DNA of 64,000 nt, from NCBI GenBank assembly GCA_964016885.1, contig OZ024742.1:11610181-11674180 (forward strand), read 5' to 3'. The DNA comes from Eledone cirrhosa (Eukaryota > Mollusca > Cephalopoda > Octopoda > Eledonidae). Below, one piece after another: positions 1-13,200 of this stretch. Position 1 is the stretch's first letter; each line of letters begins with the position of its first letter. The position numbers and the translations under genes are program-made. The notes under the pieces were generated by a model that searched no databases, was not told where the DNA came from, and saw only the letters and a program-made list of their open reading frames with translations.

Positions 1-3000
1 TGTTGTTATTGGTGTTGTTGTTATTGGTGTTGTTGTTATTGGTGTTGTTCTTATTGGTGTTGTTATTGGTGTTGTTCTTATTGGTGTTGTTATTGGTGTT
101 GTTATTGATATTGTTGTTATTGGTGTTGTTGTTATTGGTGTTGTTATTGGTGTTGTTGTTATTGGTTTTGTTATTGGTGTTGTTGTTATTGATGTTGTTG
201 TTATTGGTGTTGTTGTTGGTGTTGTTGTTATTGGTGTTGTTATTGGTATTGTTGTTATTGGTGCTGTTGTTATTCGTGTTGTTATTAATGATGTTGTTGT
301 TATTGGTGTTGTTCTTATTGGTGTTGTTATTGGTGTTGTTATTGATATTGTTGTTATTGGTGTTGTTGTTATTGGTGTTGTTATTGGTGTTGTTGTTATT
401 GGTGTTGTTATTATTGGTGTTGCTGTTATTGGTGTTGTTATTGGTGTTGTTGTTATTGGTGTTGTTGTTATTGCTGTTGTTGTTATTGGTGTTGTTGTTG
501 GTGTTGTTGTTATTGGTGTTGTTATTGGTATTGTTGTTATTGGTGTTGTTATTGGTGTTGTGGTTATTGGTGTTGTTTTTATTGGTGCTGTTATTGGTGT
601 TGTTGTTATTGGTGTTGTTGTTATTGGTGTTGTTATTGGTGTTGTTGTTATTGGTGTTGTTATTGGTGTTGTTGTTATTGGTGTTGTTATTGGTGTTGTT
701 GTTATTGGTGTTGTTGTTGGTGTTGTTGTTATTGGTGCTGTTATTGGTGTTGTTGTTATTGGTGTTGTTATTGGTGTTGTTATTGGTGTTGTGGTTATTG
801 GTGTTGTTATTGGTGTTGTTGTTATTGGTGTTGTTGTTATTGGTGTTGTTGTTATTGGTGTTGTTATTGGTGTTGTTATTGGTGCTGTTGTTATTGGTGC
901 TGTTATTGGTGCTGTTATTGGTGTTGTTGTTATTGGTGTTGTTATTGGTGTTGTTATTGGTGTTGTTATTGGTGTTGTTATTGGTGTTGTTGTTATTGGT
1001 GTTGTTATTGGTGTTGTTGTTATTGGTGTTGTTGTTGGTGTTGTTGTTATTGGTGTTGTTATTGGTGTTGTTGTTATTGGTGTTGTTATTGGTGTTTTTG
1101 TTATTGGTGTTTTTGTTGGTGTTGTTTTTATTGGGGTTGTTTTTATTGGTGTTGTTGTTGGTGTTGTTGTTATTGATGTTGTTGTTATTGGTGTTGTTGT
1201 TGGTGTTGTTGTTATTGGTGTTGTTATTGGTGTTGTTGTTATTGGTGTTGTTGTTATTGGTGTTGTTGTTGGTGTTGTTATTGGTATTGTTGTTATTGGT
1301 GTTGTTGTTATTGGTGCTGTTATTGGTGTTGTGGTTATTGGTGTTGTTATTGGTGTTGTTGTTATTGGTGTTGTTGTTATTGGTGTTGTTATTGGTGTTG
1401 TTATTGGTGCTGTTGTTATTGGTGCTGTTATTGGTGTTGTTGTTATTGGTGTTTTTATTGGTGTTGTTATTGGTGTTGTGGTTATTGGTGTTGTTGTTAT
1501 TGGTGTTGTTGTTATTGGTGTTGTTGTTATTGGTGTTGTTGTTGGTGTTGTTGTTATTGTTGTTGTTTTTATTGGTGTTGTTGTTATTGGTGTTGGTGTT
1601 GGTGTTGTTGTTATTGGTGTTGTTGTTATTGGTGTTGTTGTTGGTGTTGTTGTTATTGTTGTTGTTTTTATTGGTGTTGCGGTTGGTGTTGTTGTTATTG
1701 GTGTTGTTGTTGGTGTTGTTGTTATTGGTGTTGTTATTGGTGTTGTTGTTATTGGTGTTGTTGTTGGTGTTGATTTTATTGGTGATGTTATTGGTATTGT
1801 TGTTATTGGTGTTGTTATTGGTGTTGTGGTTATTGGTGTTGTTGTTATTGGTGCTGTTATTGGTGTTGTTGTTATTGGTGTTGTTATTGGTGTTGTTATT
1901 GGTGTTGTTGTTATTGGTGTTGTTGTAATTGGTGTTGTTGTTATTGGTGTTGTTATTGGTGTTGTTGTTATTGGTGTTGTTGTTATTGGTGTTGTTGTTA
2001 TTGGTATTGTTGTTGGTGTTGTTGTTATTGGTGTTGTTATTGGTATTGTTGTTATTGGTGTTGTTGTTATTGGTGTTGTTATTGGTGTTGTTGTTATTGG
2101 TGTTGTTGTTATTGGTGTTGGTGTTGTTGTTATTGGTGTTGTTTTTATTGGTGTTGTTGTTGGTTTTGTTGTTATTGGTGTTGTTGTTATTGATGTTGTT
2201 GTTATTGGTGTTGTTGTTGGTGTTGTTGTTATTGGTGTTGTTATTGGTATAGTTGTTATTGGTGTTGTTATTGGTATTGTTGTTATGGGTGTTGTTATTG
2301 GTGTTGTTGTTATTGGTGTTGTTATTGGTGTTGTTGTTATTGGTGTTGTTGTTATTGGTGTTGTTCTTATTGGTGTTGTTATTGGTGTTGTTGTTATTGG
2401 TGTTGTTGTTATTGGTTTTGTTATTGGTGTTGTTGTTATTGATGTTGTTGTTATTGGTGTTGTTGTTGGTGTTGTTGTTATTGGTGTTGTTATTGGTATT
2501 GTTGTTATTGGTGCTGTTGTTATTGGTGTTGTTATTAATGATGTTGTTGTTATTGGTGTTGTTCTTATTGGTGTTGTTATTGGTGTTGTTATTGATATTG
2601 TTGTTATTGGTGTTGTTGTTATTGGTGTTGTTATTGGTGTTGTTGTTATTGGTGTTGTTATTATTGGTGTTGCTGTTATTGGTGTTGTTATTGGTGTTGT
2701 TGTTATTGGTGTTGTTGTTATTGCTGTTGTTGTTATTGGTGTTGTTGTTGGTGTTGTTGTTATTGGTGTTGTTATTGGTATTGTTGTTATTGGTGTTGTT
2801 ATTGGTGTTGTGGTTATTGGTGTTGTTTTTATTGGTGCTGTTATTGGTGTTGTTGTTATTGGTGTTGTTGTTATTGGTGTTGTTATTGGTGTTGTTGTTA
2901 TTGGTGTTGTTATTGGTGTTGTTGTTATTGGTGTTGTTATTGGTGTTGTTGTTATTGGTGTTGTTGTTGGTGTTGTTGTTATTGGTGCTGTTATTGGTGT

Positions 3001-4250
3001 TGTTGTTATTGGTGTTGTTATTGGTGTTGTTATTGGTGTTGTGGTTATTGGTGTTGTTATTGGTGTTGTTGTTATTGGTGTTGTTGTTATTGGTGTTGTT
3101 GTTATTGGTGTTGTTATTGGTGTTGTTATTGGTGCTGTTGTTATTGGTGCTGTTATTGGTGCTGTTATTGGTGTTGTTGTTATTGGTGTTGTTATTGGTG
3201 TTGTTATTGGTGTTGTTATTGGTGTTGTTATTGGTGTTGTTGTTATTGGTGTTGTTATTGGTGTTGTTGTTATTGGTGTTGTTGTTGGTGTTGTTGTTAT
3301 TGGTGTTGTTATTGGTGTTGTTGTTATTGGTGTTGTTATTGGTGTTTTTGTTATTGGTGTTTTTGTTGGTGTTGTTTTTATTGGGGTTGTTTTTATTGGT
3401 GTTGTTGTTGGTGTTGTTGTTATTGATGTTGTTGTTATTGGTGTTGTTGTTGGTGTTGTTGTTATTGGTGTTGTTATTGGTGTTGTTGTTATTGGTGTTG
3501 TTGTTATTGGTGTTGTTGTTGGTGTTGTTATTGGTATTGGTGTTATTGGTGTTGTTGTTATTGGTGCTGTTATTGGTGTTGTGGTTATTGGTGTTGTTAT
3601 TGGTGTTGTTGTTATTGGTGTTGTTGTTATTGGTGTTGTTATTGGTGTTGTTATTGGTGCTGTTGTTATTGGTGCTGTTATTGGTGTTGTTGTTATTGGT
3701 GTTTTTATTGGTGTTGTTATTGGTGTTGTGGTTATTGGTGTTGTTGTTATTGGTGTTGTTGTTATTGGTGTTGTTGTTATTGGTGTTGTTGTTGGTGTTG
3801 TTGTTATTGTTGTTGTTTTTATTGGTGTTGTTGTTATTGGTGTTGGTGTTGGTGTTGTTGTTATTGGTGTTGTTGTTATTGGTGTTGTTGTTGGTGTTGT
3901 TGTTATTGTTGTTGTTTTTATTGGTGTTGCGGTTGGTGTTGTTGTTATTGGTGTTGTTGTTGGTGTTGTTGTTATTGGTGTTGTTATTGGTGTTGTTGTT
4001 ATTGGTGTTGTTGTTGGTGTTGATTTTATTGGTGTTGTTATTGGTATTGTTGTTATTGGTGTTGTTATTGGTGTTGTGGTTATTGGTCTTGTTGTTATTG
4101 GTGCTGTTATTGGTGTTGTTGTTATTGGTGTTGTTATTGGTGTTGTTATTGGTGTTGTTGTTATTGGTGTTGTTATTGGTGTTGTTGTTATTGGTGTTGT
4201 TGTTGGTGTTGTTGTTATTGGTGTTGTTATTGGTATTGTTGTTATTGGTG
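1..4250. repeat. 2250-bp higher-order duplication inside the GTT array
   Basis: Rare variants act as landmarks. ATTGGTTTTG at 161 recurs at 2411, the TGTTTTTATTGGTGCTG variant at 571 recurs at 2821, and GATTTTATTGG at 1772 recurs at 4022. All three have the same 2250-bp offset, so positions from about 1 to 2000 are a near-identical copy of about 2251 to 4250. A further ~711-bp copy of the segment ending in GATTTTATTGG follows at 4733. Confidence 0.85.
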
Positions 4251-7200
4251 TTGTTATTGGTGTTGTTGTTATTGGTGTTGTGGTTATTGGTGTTGTTGTT
4301 ATTGGTGTTGTTGTTGGTGTTGTTGTTATTGGTGTTGTTGTTATTGGTGTTGTTGTTATTGGTGTTGTTGTTGGTGTTGTTGTTATTGGTGTTGTTATTG
4401 GTATTGTTGTTATTGGTGTTGTTATTGGTGTTGTGGTTATTGGTGTTTTTATTGGTGTTGTTGTTATTGGGGTTGTTTTTATTGGTGTTGTTGTTGGTGT
4501 TGTTGTTATTGTTGTTGTTTTTATTGGTGTTGTTGTTATTGGTGTTGGTGTTGGTGTTGTTGTTATTGGTGTTGTTGTTATTGGTGTTGTTGTTGGTGTT
4601 GTTGTTATTGTTGTTGTTTTTATTGGTGTTGCGGTTGGTGTTGTTGTTATTGGTGTTGTTGTTGGTGTTGTTGTTATTGGTGTTGTTATTGGTGTTGTTG
4701 TTATTGGTGTTGTTGTTGGTGTTGATTTTATTGGTGTTGTTATTGGTATTGTTGTTATTGGTGTTGTTATTGGTGTTGTGGTTATTGGTCTTGTTGTTAT
4801 TGGTGCTGTTATTGGTGTTGCGGTTATTGGTGTTGTTGTTATTGGTGTTGTTGTTGGTGTTGTTGTTATTGGTGTTGTTGTTATTGGTGTTGTTGTTATT
4901 GGTGTTGTTGTTGGTGTTGTTGTTATTGGTGTTGTTATTGGTATTGTTGTTATTGGTGTTGTTATTGGTGTTGTTGTTATTGGTGTTGTGGTTATTGGTG
5001 TTGTTGTTATTGGTGTTGTTGTTGTTATTGGTGTTGTTGTTATTGGTGTTGTTGTTATTGGTGTTGTTGTTGGTGTTGTTGTTATTGGTGTTGTTATTGG
5101 TATTGTTGTTATTGGTGTTGTTATTGGTGTTGTGGTTATTGGTGTTTTTATTGGTGTTGTTGTTATTGGGGTTGTTTTTATTGGTGTTGTTGTTGGTGTT
5201 GTTGTTATTGATGTTGTTGTTATTGGTGTTGTTGTTGGTGTTGTTGTTATTGGTGTTGTTATTGGTGTTGTTGTTATTGGTGTTGTTATTGGTGTTGTTG
5301 TTATTGGTGTTTTTATTGGTGTTGTTGTTATTGGGGTTGTTTTTATTGGTGTTGTTGTTGGTGTTGTTGTTATTGATGTTGTTGTTATTGGTGTTGTTGT
5401 TGGTGTTGTTGTTATTGGTGTTGTTATTGGTGTTGTTGTTATTGGTGTTGTTGTTGGTGTTGTTGTTATTGGTGTTGTTATTGGTGTTGTTGTTATTGGT
5501 GTTGTTATTGGTGTTGTTGTTATTGGTGTTTTTATTGGTGTTGTTGTTATTGGGGTTGTTTTTATTGGTGTTGTTGTTGGTGTTGTTGTTATTGATGTTG
5601 TTGTTATTGGTGTTGTTGTTGGTGTTGTTGTTATTGGTGTTGTTATTGGTGTTGTTGTTATTGGTGTTGTTATTGGTGTTGTTGTTATTGGTGTTGTTGT
5701 TATTGGTGCTGTTATTGGTGTTGTTATTGGTGTTGTTGTTATTGGTGTTGTTATTGGTGTTGTTGTTATTGGTGTTTTTATTGGTGTTGTTGTTATTGGG
5801 GTTGTTTTTATTGGTGTTGTTGTTGGTGTTGTTGTTATTGATGTTGTTGTTATTGGTGTTGTTGTTGGTGTTGTTGTTATTGGTGTTGTTGTTATTGGTG
5901 TTGTTGTTGGTGTTGTTGTTATTGGTGTTGTTATTGGTGTTGTTGTTATTGGTGTTGTTATTGGTGTCGTTGTTATTGGTGTTTTTATTGGTGTTGTTGT
6001 TATTGGGGTTGTTTTTATTGGTGTTGTTGTTGGTGTTGTTGTTATTGATGTTGTTGTTATTGGTGTTGTTGTTGGTGTTGTTGTTATTGGTGTTGTTATT
6101 GGTGTTGTTGTTATTGGTGTTGTTATTGGTGTTGTTATTGGTGTTGTTATTCGTGTTGTTATTGGTATTGTTGTTATTGGTGTTGTTTTTACTGGTGCTG
6201 TTATTGGTGTTGTTGTTATTGGTGTTGTTATTGGTGTTGTTATTGGTGTTGTGGTTATTGGTGTTCTTATTGGTGTTGTTGTTATTGGTGTTGTTATTGG
6301 TGTTGTTATTGGTGCTGTTGTTATTGGTTTTGTTGTTATTGGTGTTGTTGTTATTGGTGTTGTTGTTATTGGTGTTGTTGTTGGTGTTGTTGTTATTGGT
6401 GTTGTTGTTATTGATGTTGTTGTTATTGGTGTTGTTGTTGGTGTTGTTGTTATTGGTATTGTTATTGGTGTTGTTGTTATTGGTGTTGTTATTGCTGTTG
6501 TTGTTATTGGTGTTGTTGTTATTGGTGCTGTTATTGGTGCTGTTGTTATTGTTGCTGTTATTGGTGTTGTTGTTATTGGTGTTGTTATTGGTGTTGTTAT
6601 TGGTGTTGTTATTGGTGTTGTGGTTATTGGTGTTGTTGTTATTGGTGTTGTTGTTATTGGTGTTGTTGTTATTGGTGTTGTTGTTGGTGTCGTTGTTATT
6701 GTTGTTGTTTTTATTGGTGTTGTGGTTGGTGTTGTTGTTATTGGTGTTGTTGTTATTGGTGTTGTTCTTATTGGTGTTGTTGTTATGTTATTGGTGTTGT
6801 TGTTGGTGTTGTTGTTATTGGTGTTATTATTGGTATTGTTGTTATTGGTGTTGTTATTGGTGTTGTTATTGGTGTTGTGGTTATTGGTGTTGTTGTTATT
6901 GGTGCTGTTATTGGTGTTGTTGTTATTGGTGTTGTTATTGGTGTTGTTGTTATTGCTGTTGTTATTGGTGTTGTTGTTATTGGTGTTGTTGTTGGTGTTG
7001 TTGTTATTGGTGTTGTTATTGGTGTTGTTGTTATTGGTGTTGTTGTTGGTGTTGTTGTTATTGGTGTTGTTATTGGTGTTGTTGTTATTGGTGTTGTTAT
7101 TGGTGTTGTTGTTATTGGTGTTGTTATTGGTGTTGTTATTGGTATTGTTGTTATTGGTGTTGTTGTTACTGGTGCTGTTATTGGTGTTGTTGTTATTGGT

Positions 7201-10200
7201 GTTGTTATTGGTGTTGTTATTGGTGCTGTTGTTATTGGTATTGTTGTTATTTTTGTTGTGGTTATTGGTGTTGTTATTGGTGTTGTTGTTATTGGTGTTG
7301 TTATTGGTGTTGTTATTGGTGCTGTTGTTATTGGTTTTGTTGTTATTGGTGTTGTTGTTATTGGTGTTGTTGTTATTGGTGTTGTTGTTGGTGTTGTTGT
7401 TATTGGTGTTGTTGTTATTGATGTTGTTGTTATTGGTGTTGTTGTTATTGGTGTTGTTATTGGTGTTGTTGTTATTGGTGTTGTTATTGTTGTTGTTATT
7501 GGTGTTGTGGTTATTGGTGTTGTTATTGGTGTTGTTATTAATGGTGTTGTTGTTATTGGTGTTATTGTTATTGTTGTTGTTTTTATTGGTGTTGTTGTTG
7601 GTGTTGTTGTTATTGGTGTTGTTGTTATTGATGTTGTTGTTATTGGTGCTGTTATTGGTGTTGTTGTTATTGGTGTTGTTATTGGTGTTGTTATTAATGG
7701 TGTTGTTGTTATTGGTATTGTTATTGGTGTTGTTGTTATTGGTGTTGTTATTGGTGTTGTTGTTATTGGTGTTGTTATTGGTGTTGTTATTAATGGTGTT
7801 GTTGTTATTGGTATTGTTATTGGTGTTGTTATTGGTGCTGTTGTTATTGGTGTTGTTGTTATTGGTGTTGTTTTTATTGGTGTTGTTGTTGGTGTTGTTG
7901 TTATTGGTGTTGTTGTTATTGATGTTGTTATTATTGGTGTTGTTGTTGGTGTTGTTGTTATTGGTATTGTTATTGGTGTTGTTGTTATTGGTGTTGTTGT
8001 AATTGGTGTTGTTATTATTGGTGTTGGTATTGGTGTTGTTGTTATTGGTGTTGTTGTTATTGGTGTTGTTGTTATTGGTGTTGTTGTTGGTATTGTTGTT
8101 ATTGGTGTTGTTATTGGTGTTGTTGTTATTGGTGTTGTGGTTATTGGTGTTGTTGTTATTGGTGTTGTTGTTGGTGTTGTTGTTATTGGTGTTGTTGTTA
8201 TTGGTGTTGTTGTTATTGGTGTTGTTGTTGGTGTTGTTGTTATTGGTGTTGTTATTGGTGTTGTGGTTATTGGTGTTTTTATTGGTGTTGTTGTTATTGG
8301 GGTTGTTTTTATTGGTGTTGTTGTTGGTGTTGTTGTTATTGGTGTTGTTGTTATTGGTGTTGTTATTGGTGTTGTGGTTATTGGTGTTTTTATTGGTGTT
8401 GTTGTTATTGGGGTTGTTTTTATTGGTGTTGTTGTTGGTGTTGTTGTTATTGGTGTTGTTGTTATTGGTGTTGTTGTTGGTGTTGTTGTTATTGGTGTTG
8501 TTATTGGTGTTGTTGTTATTGGTGTTGTTATTGGTGTTGTTGTTATTGGTGTTTTTATTGGTGTTGTTGTTATTGGGGTTGTTTTTATTGGTGTTGTTGT
8601 TGGTGTTGTTGTTATTGATGTTGTTGTTATTGGTGTTGTTGTTGGTGTTGTTGTTATTGGTGTTGTTATTGGTGTTGTTGTTATTGGTGTTGTTGTTGGT
8701 GTTGTTGTTATTGGTGTTGTTATTGGTGTTGTTGTTATTGGTGTTGTTATTGGTGTTGTTGTTATTGGTGTTTTTATTGGTGTTGTTGTTATTGGGGTTG
8801 TTTTTATTGGTGTTGTTGTTGGTGTTGTTGTTATTGATGTTGTTGTTATTGGTGTTGTTGTTGGTGTTGTTGTTATTGGTGTTGTTATTGGTGTTGTTGT
8901 TATTGGTGTTGTTATTGGTGTTGTTATTGGTGTTGTTATTCGTGTTGTTATTGGTATTGTTGTTATTGGTGTTGTTGTTACTGGTGCTGTTATTGGTGTT
9001 GTTGTTATTGGTGTTGTTATTGGTGTTGTTATTGGTGTTGTGGTTATTGGTGTTCTTATTGGTGTTGTTGTTATTGGTGTTGTTATTGGTGTTGTTATTG
9101 GTGCTGTTGTTATTGGTTTTGTTGTTATTGGTGTTGTTGTTATTGGTGTTGTTGTTATTGGTGTTGTTGTTGGTGTTGTTGTTATTGGTGTTGTTGTTAT
9201 TGATGTTGTTGTTATTGGTGTTGTTGTTGGTGTTGTTGTTATTGGTATTGTTATTGGTGTTGTTGTTATTGGTGTTGTTATTGCTGTTGTTGTTATTGGT
9301 GTTGTTGTTATTGGTGTTGTTGTTATTGGTGTTGTTGTTGGTGTCGTTGTTATTGTTGTTGTTTTTATTGGTGTTGTGGTTGGTGTTGTTGTTATTGGTG
9401 TTGTTGTTATTGGTGTTGTTCTTATTGGTGTTGTTGTTATTGGTGTTGTTGTTGGTGTTGTTGTTATTGGTGTTGTTATTGGTATTGTTGTTATTGGTGT
9501 TGTTATTGGTGTTGTTATTGGTGTTGTGGTTATTGGTGTTGTTGTTATTGGGGCTGTTATTGGTGTTGTTGTTATTGGTGTTGTTATTGGTGTTGTTGTT
9601 ATTGGTGTTGTTATTGGTGTTGTTGTTATTGGTGTTGTTGTTGGTGTTGTTGTTATTGGTGTTGTTATTGGTGTTGTTGTTACTGGTGCTGTTATTGGTG
9701 TTGTTGTTATTGGTGTTGTTATTGGTGTTGTTATTGGTGCTGTTGTTATTGGTATTGTTGTTATTGGTGTTGTGGTTATTGGTGTTGTTATTGGTGTTGT
9801 TGTTATTGGTGTTGTTATTGGTGTTGTTATTGGTGCTGTTGTTATTGGTTTTGTTGTTATTGGTGTTGTTGTTATTGGTGTTGTTGTTATTGGTGTTGTT
9901 GTTGGTGTTGTTGTTATTGGTGTTGTTGTTATTGATGTTGTTGTTATTGGTGTTGTTGTTATTGGTGTTGTTATTGGTGTTGTTGTTATTGGTGTTGTTA
10001 TTGTTGTTGTTATTGGTGTTGTGGTTATTGGTATTGTTATTGGTGTTGTTATTAATGGTGTTGTTGTTATTGATGTTGTTGTTATTGTTGTTGTTTTTAT
10101 TGGTGTTGTTGTTGGTGTTGTTGTTATTGGTGTTGTTGTTATTGATGTTCTTGTTATTGGTGCTGTTATTGGTGTTGTTGTTATTGGTGTTGTTATTGGT

Positions 10201-13200
10201 GTTGTTATTAATGGTGTTGTTGTTATTGGTATTGTTATTGGTGTTGTTGTTATTGGTGTTGTTATTGGTGTTGTTGTTATTTGTGTTGTTATTGGTGTTG
10301 TTATTAATGGTGTTGTTGTTATTGGTATTGTTATTGGTGTTGTTATTGGTGCTGTTGTTATTGGTGTTGTTGTTATTGGTGTTGTTTTTATTGGTGTTGT
10401 TGTTGGTGTTGTTGTTATTGGTGTTGTTGTTATTGATGTTGTTATTATTGGTGTTGTTGTTGGTGTTGTTGTTATTGGTATTGTTATTGGTGTTGTTGTT
10501 ATTGGTGTTGTTGTAATTGGTATTGTTGTTATTTGTGTTGTTATTGGTGTTGTTGTTATTGGTGTTGTTGTTATTGGTGTTGTTGTTATTGGTGTTGTTG
10601 TTGGTGTTGTTGTTATTGGTGTTGTTATTGGTATTGTTGTTATTGGTGTTGTTGTTATTGGTGTTGTTATTGGTGTTGTTGTTATTGGTGTTGTTGTTAT
10701 TGGTGTTGGTGTTGTTGTTATTTGTGTTGTTTTTATTGGTGTTGTTGTTGGTTTTGTTGTTATTGGTGTTGTTGTTATTGATGTTGTTGTTATTGGTGTT
10801 GTTGTTGGTGTTGTTGTTATTGGTGTTGTTATTGGTATAGTTGTTATTGGTGTTGTTATTGGTATTGTTGTTATGGGTGTTGTTATTGAAGTTGTTGTTA
10901 TTGGTGTTGTTATTGGTGTTGTTGTTATTGGTGTTGTTGTTATTGGTGTTGTTCTTATTGGTGTTGTTATTGGTGTTGTTGTTATTGGTGTTGTTGTTAT
11001 TGGTTTTGTTATTGGTGTTGTTGTTATTGATGTTGTTGTTATTGGTGTTGTTGTTGGTGTTGTTGTTATTGGTGTTGTTATTGGTATTGTTGTTATTGGT
11101 GCTGTTGTTATTGGTGTTGTTATTAATGATGTTGTTGTTATTGGTGTTGTTCTTATTGGTGTTGTTATTGGTGTTGTTATTGATATTGTTGTTATTGGTG
11201 TTGTTGTTATTGGTGTTGTTATTGGTGTTGTTGTTATTGGTGTTGTTATTATTGGTGTTGCTGTTATTGGTGTTGTTATTGGTGTTGTTGTTATTGGTGT
11301 TGTTGTTATTGCTGTTGTTGTTATTGGTGTTGTTGTTGGTGTTGTTGTTATTGGTGTTGTTATTGGTATTGTTGTTATTGGTGTTGTTATTGGTGTTGTT
11401 ATTGGTGTTGTGGTTATTGGTGTTGTTTTTATTGGTGCTGTTATTGGTGTTGTTGTTATTGGTGTTGTTGTTATTGGTGTTGTTATTGGTGTTGTTGTTA
11501 TTGGTGTTGTTATTGGTGTTGTTGTTATTGGTGTTGTTATAGGTGTTGTTGTTATTGGTGTTGTTGTTGGTGTTGTTGTTATTGGTGCTGTTATTGGTGT
11601 TGTTGTTATTGGTGTTGTTATTGGTGTTGTTATTGGTGTTGTGGTTATTGGTGTTGTTATTGGTGTTGTTGTTATTGGTGTTGTTGTTATTGGTGTTGTT
11701 GTTATTGGTGTTGTTATTGGTGTTGTTATTGGTGCTGTTGTTATTGGTGCTGTTATTGGTGCTGTTATTGGTGTTGTTGTTATTGGTGTTGTTATTGGTG
11801 TTGTTATTGGTGTTGTTATTGGTGTTGTTATTGGTGTTGTTGTTATTGGTGTTGTTATTGGTGTTGTTGTTATTGGTGTTGTTGTTGGTGTTGTTGTTAT
11901 TGGTGTTGTTATTGGTGTTGTTGTTATTGGTGTTGTTATTGGTGTTTTTGTTATTGGTGTTTTTGTTGGTGTTGTTTTTATTGGGGTTGTTTTTATTGGT
12001 GTTGTTGTTGGTGTTGTTGTTATTGATGTTGTTGTTATTGGTGTTGTTGTTGGTGTTGTTGTTATTGGTGTTGTTATTGGTGTTGTTGTTATTGGTGTTG
12101 TTGTTATTGGTGTTGTTGTTGGTGTTGTTATTGGTATTGTTGTTATTGGTGTTGTTGTTATTGGTGCTGTTATTGGTGTTGTGGTTATTGGTGTTGTTAT
12201 TGGTGTTGTTGTTATTGGTGTTGTTGTTATTGGTGTTGTTATTGGTGTTGTTATTGGTGCTGTTGTTATTGGTGCTGTTATTGGTGTTGTTATTGGTGTT
12301 GTGGTTATTGGTGTTGTTGTTATTGGTGTTGTTGTTATTGGTGTTGTTGTTATTGGTGTTGTTGTTGGTGTTGTTGTTATTGTTGTTGTTTTTATTGGTG
12401 TTGTTGTTATTGGTGTTGGTGTTGGTTTTGTTGTTATTGGTGTTGCTGTTATTGGTGTTGTTGTTGGTGTTGTTGTTATTGTTGTTGTTTTTATTGGTGT
12501 TGCGGTTGGTGTTGTTGTTATTGGTGTTGTTGTTGGTGTTGTTGTTATTGGTGTTGTTATTGGTGTTGTTGTTATTGGTGTTGTTGTTGGTGTTGATTTT
12601 ATTGGTGTTGTTATTGGTATTGTTGTTATTGGTGTTGTTATTGGTGTTGTGGTTATTGGTGTTGTTGTTATTGGTGCTGTTATTGGTGTTGTTGTTATTG
12701 GTGTTGTTATTGGTGTTGTTATTGGTGTTGTTGTTATTGGTGTTGTTATTGGTGTTGTTGTTATTGGTGTTGTTGTTATTGGGGTTGTTTTTATTGGTGT
12801 TGTTGTTGGTGTTGTTGTTATTGATGTTGTTGTTATTGGTGTTGTTGTTGGTGTTGTTGTTATTGGTGTTGTTATTGGTGTTGTTGTTATTGGTGTTGTT
12901 GTTATTGGTGTTGTTATTCGTGTTGTTATTGGTATTGTTGTTATTGGTGTTGTTGTTACTGGTGCTGTTATTGGTGTTGTTGTTATTGGTGTTGTTATTT
13001 GTGTTGTTGTTATTGGTGTTCTTATTGGTGTTGTTGTTATTGGTGTTGTTATTGGTGTTGTTATTGGTGCTGTTGTTATTGGTTTTGTTGTTATTGGTGT
13101 TGTTGTTATTGGTGTTGTTGTTATTGGTGTTGTTGTTGGTGTTGTTGTTATTGGTGTTGTTGTTATTGATGTTGTTGTTATTGGTGTTGTTGTTGGTGTT